Notes under the pieces: generated by a model | Told to the model about the DNA's origin: nothing | The model's input: the letters and a program-made list of their open reading frames with translations, nothing else | The model's database searches: none | Origin: Triops longicaudatus | Taxonomy: Eukaryota; Arthropoda; Branchiopoda; Notostraca; Triopsidae | Direction of reading: 5' to 3' | Assembly: GCA_022885665.1 (NCBI GenBank) | Contig: JAGQDJ010000031.1 | Span: forward strand, 124,001 to 188,000 | Length of the DNA stretch: 64,000 nucleotides | Position numbers and translations under genes: made by a program | Shown here: in pieces, positions 44,819 through 57,957 of the stretch | How positions within the stretch are numbered: position 1 is the first letter of the stretch | Layout: every line of letters begins with the position of its first letter

Positions 44819-47800
44819 CTTATGACCCACACCAACACTTTTATGTTAAATCAAAGCAACTTAAACCGTTGCCACCAGAAACTCCAATCAATTGATTGCA
44901 ACCAGCAGTAAACGACAGAGACGTCGCACTTTCTAAACTTGTGTCAACACAACGAAACTTGGGTCTCTAAATATTTTGCTAAAAAATTTCGCAAGTCCTT
45001 CACTGGTCCGAGAAGTAAGCAATGTTTGCACTGACGGATGTTGCACTGTATGAAACGAATGTTGTCGAAACTTCGTTCAAGACGGGGTAAAGCTCGACGA
45101 GGTTTTTATCTTAGATCCGTCACCGGCCCTGCTCTCAACTCTGACTAACTACGATCTACCTGCGTAGGGAGCTTTAAAAATCTGTTATGCTGACTTGCAA
45201 GAAGGGGAGGACCCTTGGTCCAAACGTCAGAGGCAATACTCTCCAGCATCCCGAGTGGTACTCTGCCCCAATAGCAGACGGTTCTCCGTGTCCCGGCTTG
45301 GACCATTGGTGGATCCAGACACGGGAAGAGGCGTTTCTTTTTCACACCTTTTGTAGTATTGTTTCCGCTTGGCGCTAGAGTTATACTTTTTTTTTCTTTT
45401 AGACACAACGGGTGAGGAGAGTGGGAGGTATTTTCTTGCACCTTATAGGACCACCCTTCTTCCCTTTTTTGCCGGTACAGTACACGTACTGCAAAGCACT
45501 TTGAGCAGGCCCAGGTGTTGCGCGACAGATCTTTAGCGGTATAAAACTTGGAGGAGGAGGTTCATCATCCTTGATGGGGTCTCGCTCTTCGTTTTAATAC
45601 AAATGAGTTAGCATGGGGCAAGATATGTGTGAGACAAGTCGTCAAGGAAGGAAAAAAGGTGGGGAGGAAGGAAATTAGCTAAGGTTGCTTATTCACCCAC
45701 TCTTTACTTGAGCAAAGCGACAAAGAGGAGGGTGGGAGGGGGTTAGGGTGTACTGATATGGAAATGAAGTTTTTTATTTTCAGGGAGCTAGGTTTTATGA
45801 GGCTACGGCAAAGTGCATCTTGGAATTATATTTCGTTAGTTCTTGAGGGGTTGTTACGATTTAGAAGCATGGAACGAAGGAGAAAAAAACGGCGGAAGGA
45901 AATTGGGGAACGTAAATGAATGTCCCGTTTGTTGGTACTCTATACACAGACGCTGCATGCGGTCATCAGACGCGGCACTCTTAAAGACATTTTTGTTACC
46001 TACGGAACACTTGCTTTGCCTTGAGGAGGCATTCTCGAGAATATCACCATCTCTTTGAATGTTATCTTACAAAAAAAGTAATTCTTTTATCGAGTTTTGA
46101 GTCGTCGTGTTGAAAAATCTTAAGAAGAAAGGAAAACATTTGTCCCAAGACGGGAGCACTACGCTAGCGCCTAGTTAAAGGCGGGCGTTGCATCTCGGTA
46201 TTCCGCATGTACTGCAAAACTGCGTGCAATTTGCAAAATGAAAACGATACTGTGAAACTGTATGCTTTAATTCATCTTTGTAGCAGTAATAAGGAAATTA
46301 GTATTTTGTGTCACAGTTAAGTCAATAATTATGCGTACATTAATGTTGTGATTATTTCTATTCATACTGACACGTTTTTAACTAATTGTTCTATTCTTAT
46401 TTTATTTTTTCATACCACGCCATCCTTACCGTCATTGTATTGAATTGAAGTTATCTCTTTCATCGTGATTACCTTAAGCTTATTTGTATTGTGTTTTACC
46501 TTTTTACAGATACTACATTTCACAGAACTCATCTCTAGAATTTTTTAGTAGGAATTTTGTTTGAAGATTATAATTGGACCTGTTTTAAAGAATTGCTTAA
46601 TTTATACGGTTCTGAAGCGAAGTTAAATATTATATAAATGATTGTGTTGCATCATGACTGTACTTTTTCAACTAATCAGTAGTTGGAAATACAGAAGAAA
46701 ATGCAGTTCTCTAAGGACACAACAAACAGTGCCTGGGTAGTCGAGTTCCGGCGCGAAACTTTGATGACTTGGAACAGCTTCAAGGATTTCGGGACTAGTT
46801 CAGTACTGTACAGTAGTCATCCAGTACATTATGGTGTAAAGCTCATAAAGTCTCTTAGTGGGTTAAGCTTAACGAATTGGTCTGACTTGTGGTGGCTGTC
46901 TGTTGTCTGTTTTCTCGGTCTCTTGACGGTTTTCGCCCTCTTTTTTCTTCCGAACTGTTGGAGGTTGTACCGTACACATACGTACTGGATAACATTTCAG
47001 ACCTATATGCCTCCGTAGGCCGGGGAGGTGGATCCTCCTCCTTTTGGTAACCACCGAGTTTTGAAAGCAAAAGGCGAGTTGGGAAGGCTCCCAAGGAGGC
47101 TTTTCGTCGAGAGGGTTGTAATGTACTGTCCGGAACTGTCGTACTGTATTTTATTGAAAGCGCTGGTGGCCAGGTTCTTGGGGCTGAGTTGGAAAACTGG
47201 TAGTTGATCTCAGTCTTGAGCGAATCAAATGCGTATTAGCTCCAGTGTCACACCCTCCCCGTTCATCTTGTGACTTGACTGATGGTTCTTAAAGTTTTTT
47301 CTGGGAGAGCGTCTACACGTCCCTTAGAGTTTTACATCTTCTCTCTCCAACCTTCTTCCACCGCTAGCATATTAGCTACGCTGATCCCATGCCAAAAACG
47401 TTATCCGCGCCAATTAAATGCATTACATGTTGCATTTGCCAAGGGATTTCGATCTGCACGAGTCTCGCTCTCCTTGTCGGTACCTTTTTACACGCAAAAT
47501 TAGAAAGTACTTTAAAACACTGGACCTTTCCATAGTCGGGATTTAGCCTTTATAGCGTATAATAGTTCTAATTTTTGGAATGCGCACGTGCAATTGAAGC
47601 TTTTTTTGTAGAATGGTCTTGTAGAACAACAAATTGCTTCCGATTTAGCTGGCACATTTGGTGTAAGACGATTTTATAAGAACGTATTCAGTGGATAGCC
47701 CTAGTGTTTTACAGAGAAGTAAGTAAGGTGTACCTTAAAGCACATTATATTCAACGGAAGATATACATCGGAGCAATTCTGAAAACATCGATTGAATACG

Positions 47801-50800
47801 AATCCTTCGTTGTAAAAAATTACTGGCTCACTTCTAAATTTAGTTTCATTTTCAGCTTGTTTGATACGTTCTTTATAAATGTTTGAACAGGTTTCACCTG
47901 TGGCAATGCCATGTGAATGTATCAGTATAACTTGAACAGGTATGCATTAAAGTGATGGAAGCAAAGGTCTTTTTACAATCTTTTAATTTAAAAAATATAA
48001 CAGGAGACTTCAAAGTCACCGGAGCACTGCTATTCTTAATTATCGCGTTTTTTTCTAGAAGGCATAAAACGTAAAGCTCTGCCAAAACACAAGAAAAGGC
48101 ACAAAACTTAAGTATTAATACGTTAATACAGTACTGTAATCTCGATTCACCGGATTAGCAGATTGTCTACAGTGTTAAATGCTCGTGAGGAAAAAAAAAT
48201 ACTTTTTACAAGTTCTGTTAAAAGTTCAATTTCTTTTCACAGTTCTAGATCTTGACGCCCTTCACGAAAGGCGTCTATTTGTTTGAGGTATTACAAAATA
48301 CACTGCGCCTTAGGTATTGTAAGACTTTCCCCTTGAGCGAGTCTTTCTATCCGTACAGCTTGTATTCATTGCTTGTAGTAACCACTTTTGTATTGACGTT
48401 TTACTTTACTGCAACATCAGTCCCACATATTAAGTTGTTTAAATTAAATAATTTAAAACTTTAAAAAATTTAAAGTTTTAAAAGAAACGAATTAAAATTA
48501 ACTTCACCATGACAATAGCAGTTGTTTGGTACTAGTAGCTTCTGTTCATTGCTCTGAGTGGCAATCCGTGTTGCTTTTACATAGCTATTAACTTTAGGGC
48601 ACTATTGTGTCATTTAGGTACTGTATAGTTGGTCGGAATTTAACGAAAAAATTGCTGCTCAGGGTTAGTATTCAGTCCCTAGGACTAAAACGTGCTGCAT
48701 ATTAACCGTTCTTTTTGAACTCTGAGAGCAGGACGATGATAATCTCTCACGTGCGGCTATTTATGTAGCCCACTGTTGAGTAGTGTCAATAAAATCCGAA
48801 GGCAGAGTGAAAACCTCCTATAGCGGACATGGCACTCCGCATGTCCTCTGTCTCAGGTTGGTGAATATCCCGAGTGCCCAAGTTTCATTTCTGTCCGTCA
48901 CGTTTACAGACACATATCAAACAGGACTACCCTTTAGAAACATATATGGTTTTATTGTATGGGAGGCAAGCTGGTATCTTTGAGGAAGTCAACTTGTTTT
49001 TCGTGAAGACTTTTCGTTGGGAAAAGTGTAATGTCACTTGTTAAAAGCTGAACAATTCCTTTGCTACGGTAGCGTATCTCTTTGACTGTGTGATGTTTGT
49101 TTCTCTATTGCTTTTGGGTGTACGCACCATGTCGAGCATGGCCAAATGCCTTATTTTCTGCCTCTTGTCACCTGTGGCGGCCTCCCACTCTCTTGTCGCA
49201 ATGCCAGTGCTGAAATGACTTTATGTCTCTTTCCCCCGGTAAGCTTTTAAAAGCTACCTTACTAGTAGCCAGCCATTTATTTTTTCGGTCGCTCCACTAC
49301 AATACAATAGAATACGTCACCCTGTAGGGAGATCTATTACCCCCCTTTAACCAACAGCTTCCGAGAGCCGGAGTCAGCACTGAAAACTTTTCCCACGGAT
49401 CCTTTTCGCCAAAAGTGTCGTAAAAGTTGCTATTGGATTACGAAAAAAAAAAGAGTGCGACGCCAAAAAGCTTGGTACGGTAGCAATTGTGGAGTAATAT
49501 TGTTCCACTGTTGGAGGAAAACTTTGAAACGGAGCTATTAGGCCACTGCAGGGATCAACGGGTCTTCGGACACAGTTTAAAACGGTTTATACTACTGCTA
49601 GGAAGCTGGAAGGAAGCTATCGGAAACCTAATGGCGACTATTACCCGTCTAAAGTTTGAATGATACCCTTTTTTTTCGTCAGGGGGTCCGAGTAACTAAC
49701 CCCATCCTTTTTTTCCACCCACCTTTTTTAAGCAAAAAATGGGTAGTCGTTTTTCCAGTAAAAGCTGTAGAATTCGGCAAAATGGATACAAATTGGATGT
49801 GACGAACCCGCAAGATTTTTGGGTCCAACATTTTTTTTCGGAGGGCGGGAAGAAGGTAGTCTGTTGTTGCCTCTTAAACTTGCGACACAAAAGTGAAACA
49901 GTTTTACAACACGTCCTTACAGGCCGGAGTCATACTGTTTCGGCCCTTGTTCCCACCGATTTCAAGTTGTTAGAGGCTGTCAACAGGTTTCGAATGTCTT
50001 CATTAACCATGATCCTTTGAAATGCACTCTATAACGCATAGCACGGTTTACTGTTAGAACAGCGTAGTACTATATGCAGCATATCCTGTAAACCAGTCCC
50101 TCTATTGCGAAACATGATTCGCCAAAGAGTTTGTTGGCATTGTTTGGTCGCAAATGCTCAATTTTTGGCATGTAAGAATAACATACAAGAACAAGTAAGA
50201 ATAAAATAACAAACAATATAAGAATAATATAAAAGCTAAAAAAAAAGGAAAATAATAAAGTTGTAAAGCAGAGCATTACAACTAAACTTGGAAAAGCATT
50301 CTGATTTTGCTGACCGGTCGGTACTGGAAGCGAGTTTCTAAAGCTTGAACATTATGGGCAAAGCTCTTGGCTGACATTTATTTATCAGCATATTATGCGT
50401 TCCATGCAGACCATTTCACGATCATTTATAAAATCCCTGATTTTATTAAGTTAGGGAGTAATGCCGTATTTTCACGACAGATATTTAATAGCACTATTTA
50501 CAGAGGGTAACACTGCTAGGAGTACCATTTGGTTGGTTACAGTTCGGATTGTTGACAAAACCAGAGGTGAATATTAAAATTATTAAGGAATTTTCCGTAA
50601 ATTTTAGTGCAAAAATAATCGCAAATGACTTGCATTTGAAACTTATTTATTATGTGAGAGCAACTACGAACGAATCTCATAATATCCATGAGTACATAGT
50701 TATTGTTAGCATACAAAAATGTCATTCACGGAAAAATCTGGCCGATTCAGTTGATAATATCGGGAGTTCCTCCGTGTTGAAGCCAGGTGCAGAATGCACA

Positions 50801-53171
50801 TTTTAAATATTTTCACGCAAACGCAGCATTGTCAAAGAGGGATGTCCTCATCGAGGTAAACTCGCAGACATATGGAACATTGGTCTTCGTAAAAGAACTG
50901 GAGAATTAGGAAGATGATAGTGGATTTCGACGTATTAAGCTATAATACATTAATAATTAAATTGTTTTCCTTGGAACAGTTTAAGTTAATTTTAAGTTTG
51001 ATACAGTAAAGCGCCTCAATTTCTTAGCGTTTTTTTCAATTGCTTAAGACACTCGTAAAGACGTTCCCATTGAAGACTAACTTCTTTTATGATTACTCGA
51101 GATCATGCAAAGAAAGTGTAGTACAAAATAGTGCATAGACATGAAAGTAAGAAGGTGAAATAAGTGAACAAGCAAGTCTATAACAACTTCCTCTGCTGTA
51201 AACTATTCTTACCTTTCATTACCATTTTGTTCACCAGAAGTATTCTAAATGAACTCCAATCATCATAAAATGATAATACAGAATTATGGAATACTGCACT
51301 ATCATAAACTCATCCCCAGCTCGTGTTCCTTGGACAAAAAGCTCCACATCGTCGGAGAACAAAACGTGTCCGTCTTTTACAAGCTCCATGTCCTGTACGG
51401 ACGCCCAGCATCTCAAGAAAGCATAAGTAATTGTGGCGTCATAAAATCTTTCTTCGCCTTAGTAACTACACTCTATGGTGAAAGTTAACTGTAGTACTAA
51501 GGAGGTGGGGTGGGGCCGAGGGTTAGGTGGGTTGGAGGAATTGGGACGTTTGACGTGAAAATTTGAAATGTCTCGGAGCATCACCTCGCCTATAACGAGG
51601 TCGTGAGCTTCTTTCTTACTTATCGAAGCAAACGTGTGTGAAATAACCATTTCAATCGGAGTCCCTTGGGAGAAAATTCGTGGGATCGACAAGACAGCCC
51701 CCAAAGGCTGGTATCAGGTCTGGAAAAGCTGCTGCTAACCCTCTTTTTCTACTCAGACAACTATGCGAAATATGGTTAAAAGAACCCATTTAACGAAAAT
51801 GGAGTATGTCCTAAGCAAGAGCACGAGTGTAACACGGGTAGGCCTTTTGCCTTATAGTTGTCGTCAGTAGGGACAGGAACGTATCCGTGCTCGTCTTCCC
51901 TCTTTTCCTCCTCCGCCTGGTAGGGGCCATGTACCCCCCATTATACAACAGTCGGAATATTGCACTGTTGTAAAAATAAAATGTCTTTGAAAGTTTTGAA
52001 GAGGGATCTCCCTGCTTCTTCGCAGTACAAAAACTCGTAAACCATATCATCCTACTGTAAAAGCTGGCCGAAAAGTTCGTTGGGAAGGAGACTTTGAAGG
52101 GTTCAAGAGAGCTTTACCGAAGATGTTGCTTGACCCAACCAAGGCAAGAGCCAGCAAGAAAGGTAAAGTGAGGGTTTCAAATGGACACAAGAGACATGAG
52201 TCCGGAGAAAAAGGCGGCTAGGGCAATAAAATCATTGAAGATAGTCCCATGTCTCAATGTTCGACTGCGTTTTAACCGGTCATTTGACGTTGAATTGATA
52301 TGACGGATTTTTTCGTGTTTTTTTTTATATTACAGTTTACCGGTAAAAAAAAGACCGAATGTCGGAAAGAACGGCTGTAGCACGAGCTATGGAGCCTTTG
52401 CCAAAAAGAAAGTAGAGAAGTGAAGGCTGAGGTTTCGTTGACATCGAGGCAAACCATTGATTCGATGAATTTTGCTGACACGTTCACAAACAATATGAAC
52501 AAGGCTATTTCCTTCTCATTTCCTTCTGTAAATGGTTTGAAATATTAATTGCGTTCTCGAGTTGCGATTTGTATTCGAATCTAGAACATTCTCATGTAAA
52601 AGAGTTTTCAATTTGTATCAAGGTTAAAAAAAAAATCCTGGTTTTGATTTTATGGTGCATTTTGTCTTTTTTTCTATTTACCACAAATTATTCTCATTCC
52701 ATGTCAGTACTTGCCTTGCACTTAAAATATATAACTTCTTGTTAAAGACTATTCAAAACTGTCGAGCGCAGGTTTCCAACCATTTCTATGCCACAGAACC
52801 CATTCGCACCAAGGAGACTTTTCAAGACATTCGCACCAAGGATTACGAGTGGATCGTGTATGCTTCAAAGATCCCTGAACTCTCCTAAACTGGACATTGG
52901 GGTGAAACCTTGGATGACCTACTACGAGAGACAGGGTATGATAGGCTGTCAAGGCTTGATTCTAATATTTTTGGATCGTAGGTAAGAAGTGACTAAGAAG
53001 CTCTAAAATATTTTTCGAAGGGTATGCTCGTTTTGTATTAAATCTGTGAAAAGGAAATATACAAGATGGTGTAATGTTAGGACTGGCACAAGCTGGAACT
53101 TTGTCTACTTTTTCACTGAGATGTCCATACTTTTGCTTGTATTTAAAATGAAATACAACATAGCTATTATT
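44819..53171. other. Region upstream of the paired-like gene, gene-poor
   Basis: The first few hundred bases must contain its 5' UTR and promoter; a minus-strand ATAAAA near 45100 is only a weak TATA candidate. The remaining ~8 kb shows no recognisable gene. Open frames of 60-100 codons (for example 45145..45441, 46683..47018, 49739..50020) have no family signature. A small duplication CATTCGCACCAAGGA occurs twice near 52798-52850. Confidence 0.5.
48452..48482. repeat. Perfect 14-bp inverted repeat, 3-nt loop
   Basis: TTTAAAACTTTAAA (48452-48465) and its exact reverse complement (48469-48482) flank AAA. This would form a cruciform or RNA hairpin but is pure A/T except one pair, so function is uncertain. 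Confidence 0.85.
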
Positions 53172-53269
53172 TAATCACGAACGGGGTGATCGTAATTGTA
53201 TAATGACTACATAATTATACCTAGTGATTACCAACCGTGTAATGATTGCGTAATAGTCCTTCGTGATTA
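53172..53269. repeat. Short element bounded by 10-bp inverted repeats, TGATTA-rich
   Basis: TAATCACGAA (53172-53181) and TTCGTGATTA (53260-53269) are exact reverse complements 78 bp apart. Between them are GTGATTA/GTGATC and two degenerate copies of a TGTAATGAnT-type block. It could be a tiny MITE remnant or a homeodomain-site cluster. Confidence 0.3.
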
Positions 53270-54825
53270 TCTCATTTTCGCCCAAGAATTAAATCCGCAG
53301 TACTCTCGATAACTGAATAGAGACTTCTTTTCACAGAGTTCGTCCTTTCGTTGTTTTCTCTCGGTTATTTTTTTTATTGAGAACCCAGGCGAGAACCCAT
53401 GCTCGTTGTCGTTTCTTTACATGTTTACATAAGTTACGAAAATAACTGGTTGTAACTCAGTGATCTCGGTTATTTTGCTATCAATTGCCCGGGCATTCAA
53501 AATAATGAAATAAGAATATATTGAGCGTCTAAGTCCGAAATATGATAATTACATACGAAATATGATAAGTCTTACATTTTCCCCTTTTTCGAAGTTTTAC
53601 CATTCTTTCTCTTTCGTGTCTAGGTTGTGCTAACGAGATGTTTAATTACTGTGCTAATTAGAGGAATACAAAAAGCCACCAGAAACTTTCTAATTATTTT
53701 CAGCTTTTCTTTGTTTCACACTGTTTAAATTGTTGCAAAGCGATGAATTGCAGGCTAACCCGGGGGCGTTTTGGGGGATTTCATAGCACTTTTTTTCTGT
53801 CCCGTTTTCAAAAGGTTGATCGGAAATGAAAATGGGCGTCAGCCCAGGTCGTTGCCGGTATGGACAATTGCAAGATTGTTGCTGTTGTTGGCTTTTTTTT
53901 AAAAAAAAAATAAAATAAGAAAATAAAACAGAAAGGGGCGCTAGGTACAGGAAAAAATAGTGCTAACTTTTTCAAGTCTTATTTCGATATTTTGAACAAC
54001 GAAAACTTTCTTAAGACGTTAAAGTAGTAGCAATGTAAGGTAGTCGACAGCAGCCGTTTTCTTCTGGCTGGCTCTAAAAGTGCCTCAAAGTATTATGTAC
54101 AGCGAGCCGTGGTCTTACAAAGGCCCCCCTTGGCTTTTCTCGTCACACCTTACGACGAAGATTGCTCTTTAATAACAGCAAGAGGTAATTCAATCTTCTT
54201 CTCGTTCTTTCTTACTTGCGTCCAAGTACTCTTATCCTTACCTTTCTTATTCTTATGTTTCTTTTTTAGAAAGAAAACACAGGAAAAAAAGCTTTAGACC
54301 CCAGACTAAAGCAAGTTTTACTTACTCCGTATAACATGGAAAAGGATACGAAAATGAGAATGATAAAACGGAGGAAATTGGGGAGAACAAGTGATAGTAT
54401 TAAATGGTTCATACCCGCCAGAAATGGGATTTTTCTACCTGAATGTGAAACATTATGTCCTTATAACCCTTACTTTAGACCCTGGAGACCCCTTCTTAGT
54501 CCATCCCTTCTTTGCACCTTATTAATTTGCCGGGTCAAGTTTGTACTGTACTGGTTAATAAAAATCGGCACGAAACCTAAAGACTTACCAACCTGGAACA
54601 GCGGATGTGGAACGTTCATCTGCCTTACTTAGCTGTCTGGGTGCCGAAATTCGAATTTCCATTCTTAGTTCTTTTTGCTTGCCTCTAGTCAGTTACTTCA
54701 ATACGTATCCTAATAAATCTTTCTGTAAGCGATTTTAATTCATGTTGCATTTGTTCCGTCATTTGTACCAAAAGTGTGCAGAGCAATAAACACAATTAAG
54801 CTGGGTGCATATTTCTCCTCCTTTA

Positions 54826-54850
54826 GGTTTCTATATTTAATATAGAAACC
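54826..54850. repeat. Perfect 11-bp inverted repeat, 3-nt loop
   Basis: GGTTTCTATAT (54826-54836), loop TTA, then ATATAGAAACC (54840-54850). Possible hairpin or dimeric protein-binding site; no gene nearby. Confidence 0.85.
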
Positions 54851-56164
54851 ACTATACGTAAGATAATTATAGTAATGTCAAATTTTATGATGTTGTAAGA
54901 GAACGTGCTATAGCGAGCGATACTGCACCTGGCTGCAAAAGAAAAAAATGCAATGGCAAGGTTATTTGCAAAGCTAGGTGGAAAAGTAAGTGATATCAAG
55001 CAAGGAAATGGCCTTACTCACAAAAAAAAATTATTTTTATGGTCTTTTCCAAAATGAAGAGTACATAGCTTACCTAGAATTTACTTTATAAATTTACTTT
55101 ATAAATTGGTAGCGAATGACTTTTCGCATAGGCACGAAAATTCGATCTGACCTGATGGTTTGTGAAATGACTTTATCACGGACTGATGTGGAACTTTCCT
55201 GTGGTTTAAGTTTCTGTACACAGAAGCCTGTGGAGCACCGGTGCAAATGTGATAGTGCTTCCATGTTTTTTTTTTTTTTTATTTTTCGTGAATTGTAAGA
55301 AATGTCGTTGTAGTACCTAGACGCCGTTAGCTTAACGGGAAAGCATGCAAAAAATCCGCAATTTTTTGCATTCCGCAAAATTTGCCGAGGCCTACTTTAA
55401 AGTATTGCCAGGCCAAGGTCTTGGTTTATGGTAGTGTTTTCACGAATTTGTTCCGTAGCTACCGCGCGTCGTTGCGATATGGTGTACCTGTGCATGAAAT
55501 CTTTCCGTTAGGTATAGCCTACATTAATTTTTTATACGTGCGCCTGTAGGTCGAAATATATGCCTAACGGAATATTTGCGAATCCCCCTTCATTGAAGCC
55601 ATTTGCTAACCGCAAAATTCTACAGTCCAACGTGCAATAAATTTTGTTGCTTGAGAAAGTTCCAAATCAAAGATTTGTAGGGTAGAGCGGAGTGAATTGG
55701 GTTCTTTTTAAGCAGAGGTGTGAAGAAAATTGCACGATTGGCATCAGTTTCAGCAAACACGCAAGGATTTTTGGAAAACTGTCTTAGAATACTTCATTGT
55801 TGCATATTAATTGTGTGGAAAATGAACAAAAAGATGAAATAATGCTTTTTCTTTTGGGCCACTTTATAACATTCCGACAGTTGTTAGCTTGGGTTGGCTT
55901 CTGTTCTTCCTTCTGTTAATTGCCCTTAACCCCTGTCTACCCCCCTCCCCCCTTCCTCTCCTCTTTCTTATGGCATAAAGTGGGGGGGATCGTCGGTAAC
56001 TAACCTCCACCTGGATGCACAGCTCACACAAGTCTGGTCTCTCTCTCCTCTTAATAACATACAACTGCTCTCCATTATATTTCATCTTAACAAGCATAGA
56101 TCCGCCGTAGCAGCAACAGAAGGGGCCATTTCAAGGCTCTCTTTCTCTCGCTTCTCGTGCTAAC

Positions 56165-56272
56165 GTGCAAGTACTCTATTTGGTGCGAGTACTTACACAG
56201 TCGACATCGTCGACGGCGCTCAAGAAAGATGAAGAAGGAAAGCAAGCGAAGACGAAGACAAAGATGAGCTGG
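56165..56272 (+). promoter_or_regulatory. Repeat-rich GC island with a possible splice donor
   Basis: GTGCAAGTACT (56165) and GTGCGAGTACT (56183) are 10/11 identical, followed by GTCGACATCGTCGAC (56200-56214). Downstream, ATGAGCTGG precedes a strong donor GTAAGA at 56273. The composition is less AT-rich than its surroundings. It may be a promoter with first exon, but no further exon was found. Confidence 0.2.
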
Positions 56273-57931
56273 GTAAGATTGTTCATTCTGCACTCAACTA
56301 AGCCAGCAAAAACTGTAAGAAGAGGTAGACGAAGCAGGAAAGGGTTAGTACAGTAATAAGAAGATAATAACACCCCCAGTTGTTATTGTTGCACGGGATT
56401 TTTGTTATGCAGCGCAGAAAACCTCAGTTTCAGGTTTATATTTACATCAGCAGCTCAAGTCATCCTTTACTGTATCTTGGGTAATACACGGAAATGAGAA
56501 TCTTTTTTGTAACTTTTTTCCTTGAGGCGCTTGGAGTTATTTCTTTTTTGAGAAATAAGTTTTTCCGTTTTTCGTGGTCTCTGTTGAGACGACATGACTC
56601 AAGCCATTGTGTTACTTTGGTGTAATATGGTTACTCGTTTTTATAATAGTCTGGCCCCGCCTGCTTCCTTTGATCGTTGACGAATAATTTTCAAAAGAAA
56701 CACAGCCATCTCGTTATAAGTACCTGCCCCGTAATACGTGAGCATAACCAGTAGCCAGCAACAAACTTTTTTAGTAGGTAAAAAATTTCCATGGGCGGCT
56801 TGCTCAGGAGAGCGCAACCAGTACCAATTGTAACATCATTTCCCCCCTGTCTCTCTTTTCGTCATGCTCTGCGCCTGCATCACGTAAATTTGCTTATGCA
56901 CTTCCTCTTGGTTACAATTTTTAGTTTCGTTTTATTAGCTTGGGATTATTCTTGTCTTGCTGCTGAATGAAGGAAAAACCTAGGACAGAAAAGATGTAAA
57001 GTTTTATTTCAGGTCCATACAATTTTTAGCAACAAGGCTTATCTTTCATGTTCATTTCTGTTCTAAGTAAATAATTTGTTTAGCTTACTGTCCAATCAAC
57101 TTTTGTTCTTCGTTAGGTTTAAAAAGTTTCGTATTTCATTTTTGCTTGACTGCACAGAAAGAAACAAAAGTAAAACTGAAAATGGGTACTGTAAGTATTG
57201 TAAAGTTAGCATTTGAATAAATACATATTATCACGTACTTTCTATATGCGTTTTGAAGCTTAGTAATAGCTAAATTTAAAATGTTCAACCATAATAATAC
57301 CCTAGAAAGAAGTCGTTATTGGATTTTTCTCCTTTAAAACAATTGATACGCGTACAAATTACAATTTGACCCATTAAAAAGTGTTGTATAGTATGGAGAA
57401 CCTCCAAACACTTATCTTTGTGTTCACTAAGCAACCATGTTTGTCGCCATAAATCTTCCCTTATTATCTTAATTTATACCGCTCTGTTGTAATTAATCCG
57501 TAATATATTCGATGAAAGTCTTATAACTTTCAAATCAACTCTTCATAAAAATTATGACTATCTTCATAAAACATAATTTATTTTGTCAAGTAAAGTTTGC
57601 GTAGATGCGCGAAGTGTAAATGCACTGTTGAAAAATCGAGCCAAGTTTCATTATTAGCCAAGTAGTAAAACGAATAGCTTAGATATGAAGCAGTCATAAA
57701 AACTTGAAGCGCACAGTTCTTGAAGGATCTTTTATATAAATAAAACGGTTTATGGTTTTCCAAAAAAGCGTACCATAGGGCCACGAATGTTCCACCTTAT
57801 CACAGTTCAGCCTAAAAGGAAGGTACTGATGTTTTGTGTCCAAAGTGAAAAAGTGTCGGGTTCGTGAGTCGAGCGTGACAAGGCCATTTTCCGTCCAATA
57901 TCTGCGGAGAAATGCCATTTCTCGATTGTTA

Positions 57932-57957
57932 GCACCGTAACCGCCCGGTTACGTTGC
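57932..57957. repeat. 12-bp inverted repeat (one mismatch), 2-nt spacer
   Basis: The core CGTAACCG-CC-CGGTTACG is perfect over 8 bp. The arms extend to GCAC/TTGC with a single mismatch. It is GC-containing and hence more stable than the other palindromes; it resembles a dimeric transcription-factor site such as Grainyhead-type ACCGGTT-like elements, but only loosely. Confidence 0.7.

Noticed and set aside
45145..45441. Minus-strand 98-codon frame with transposon-like feel (PCLDPPMVQAGTRR)
   Set aside because: No reverse transcriptase, transposase or terminal repeats could be found around it.
57694..57918. Minus-strand 74-codon frame starting MAFLRRYWTENG
   Set aside because: Composition looks protein-like but there is no family match and no supporting splice or promoter signals.
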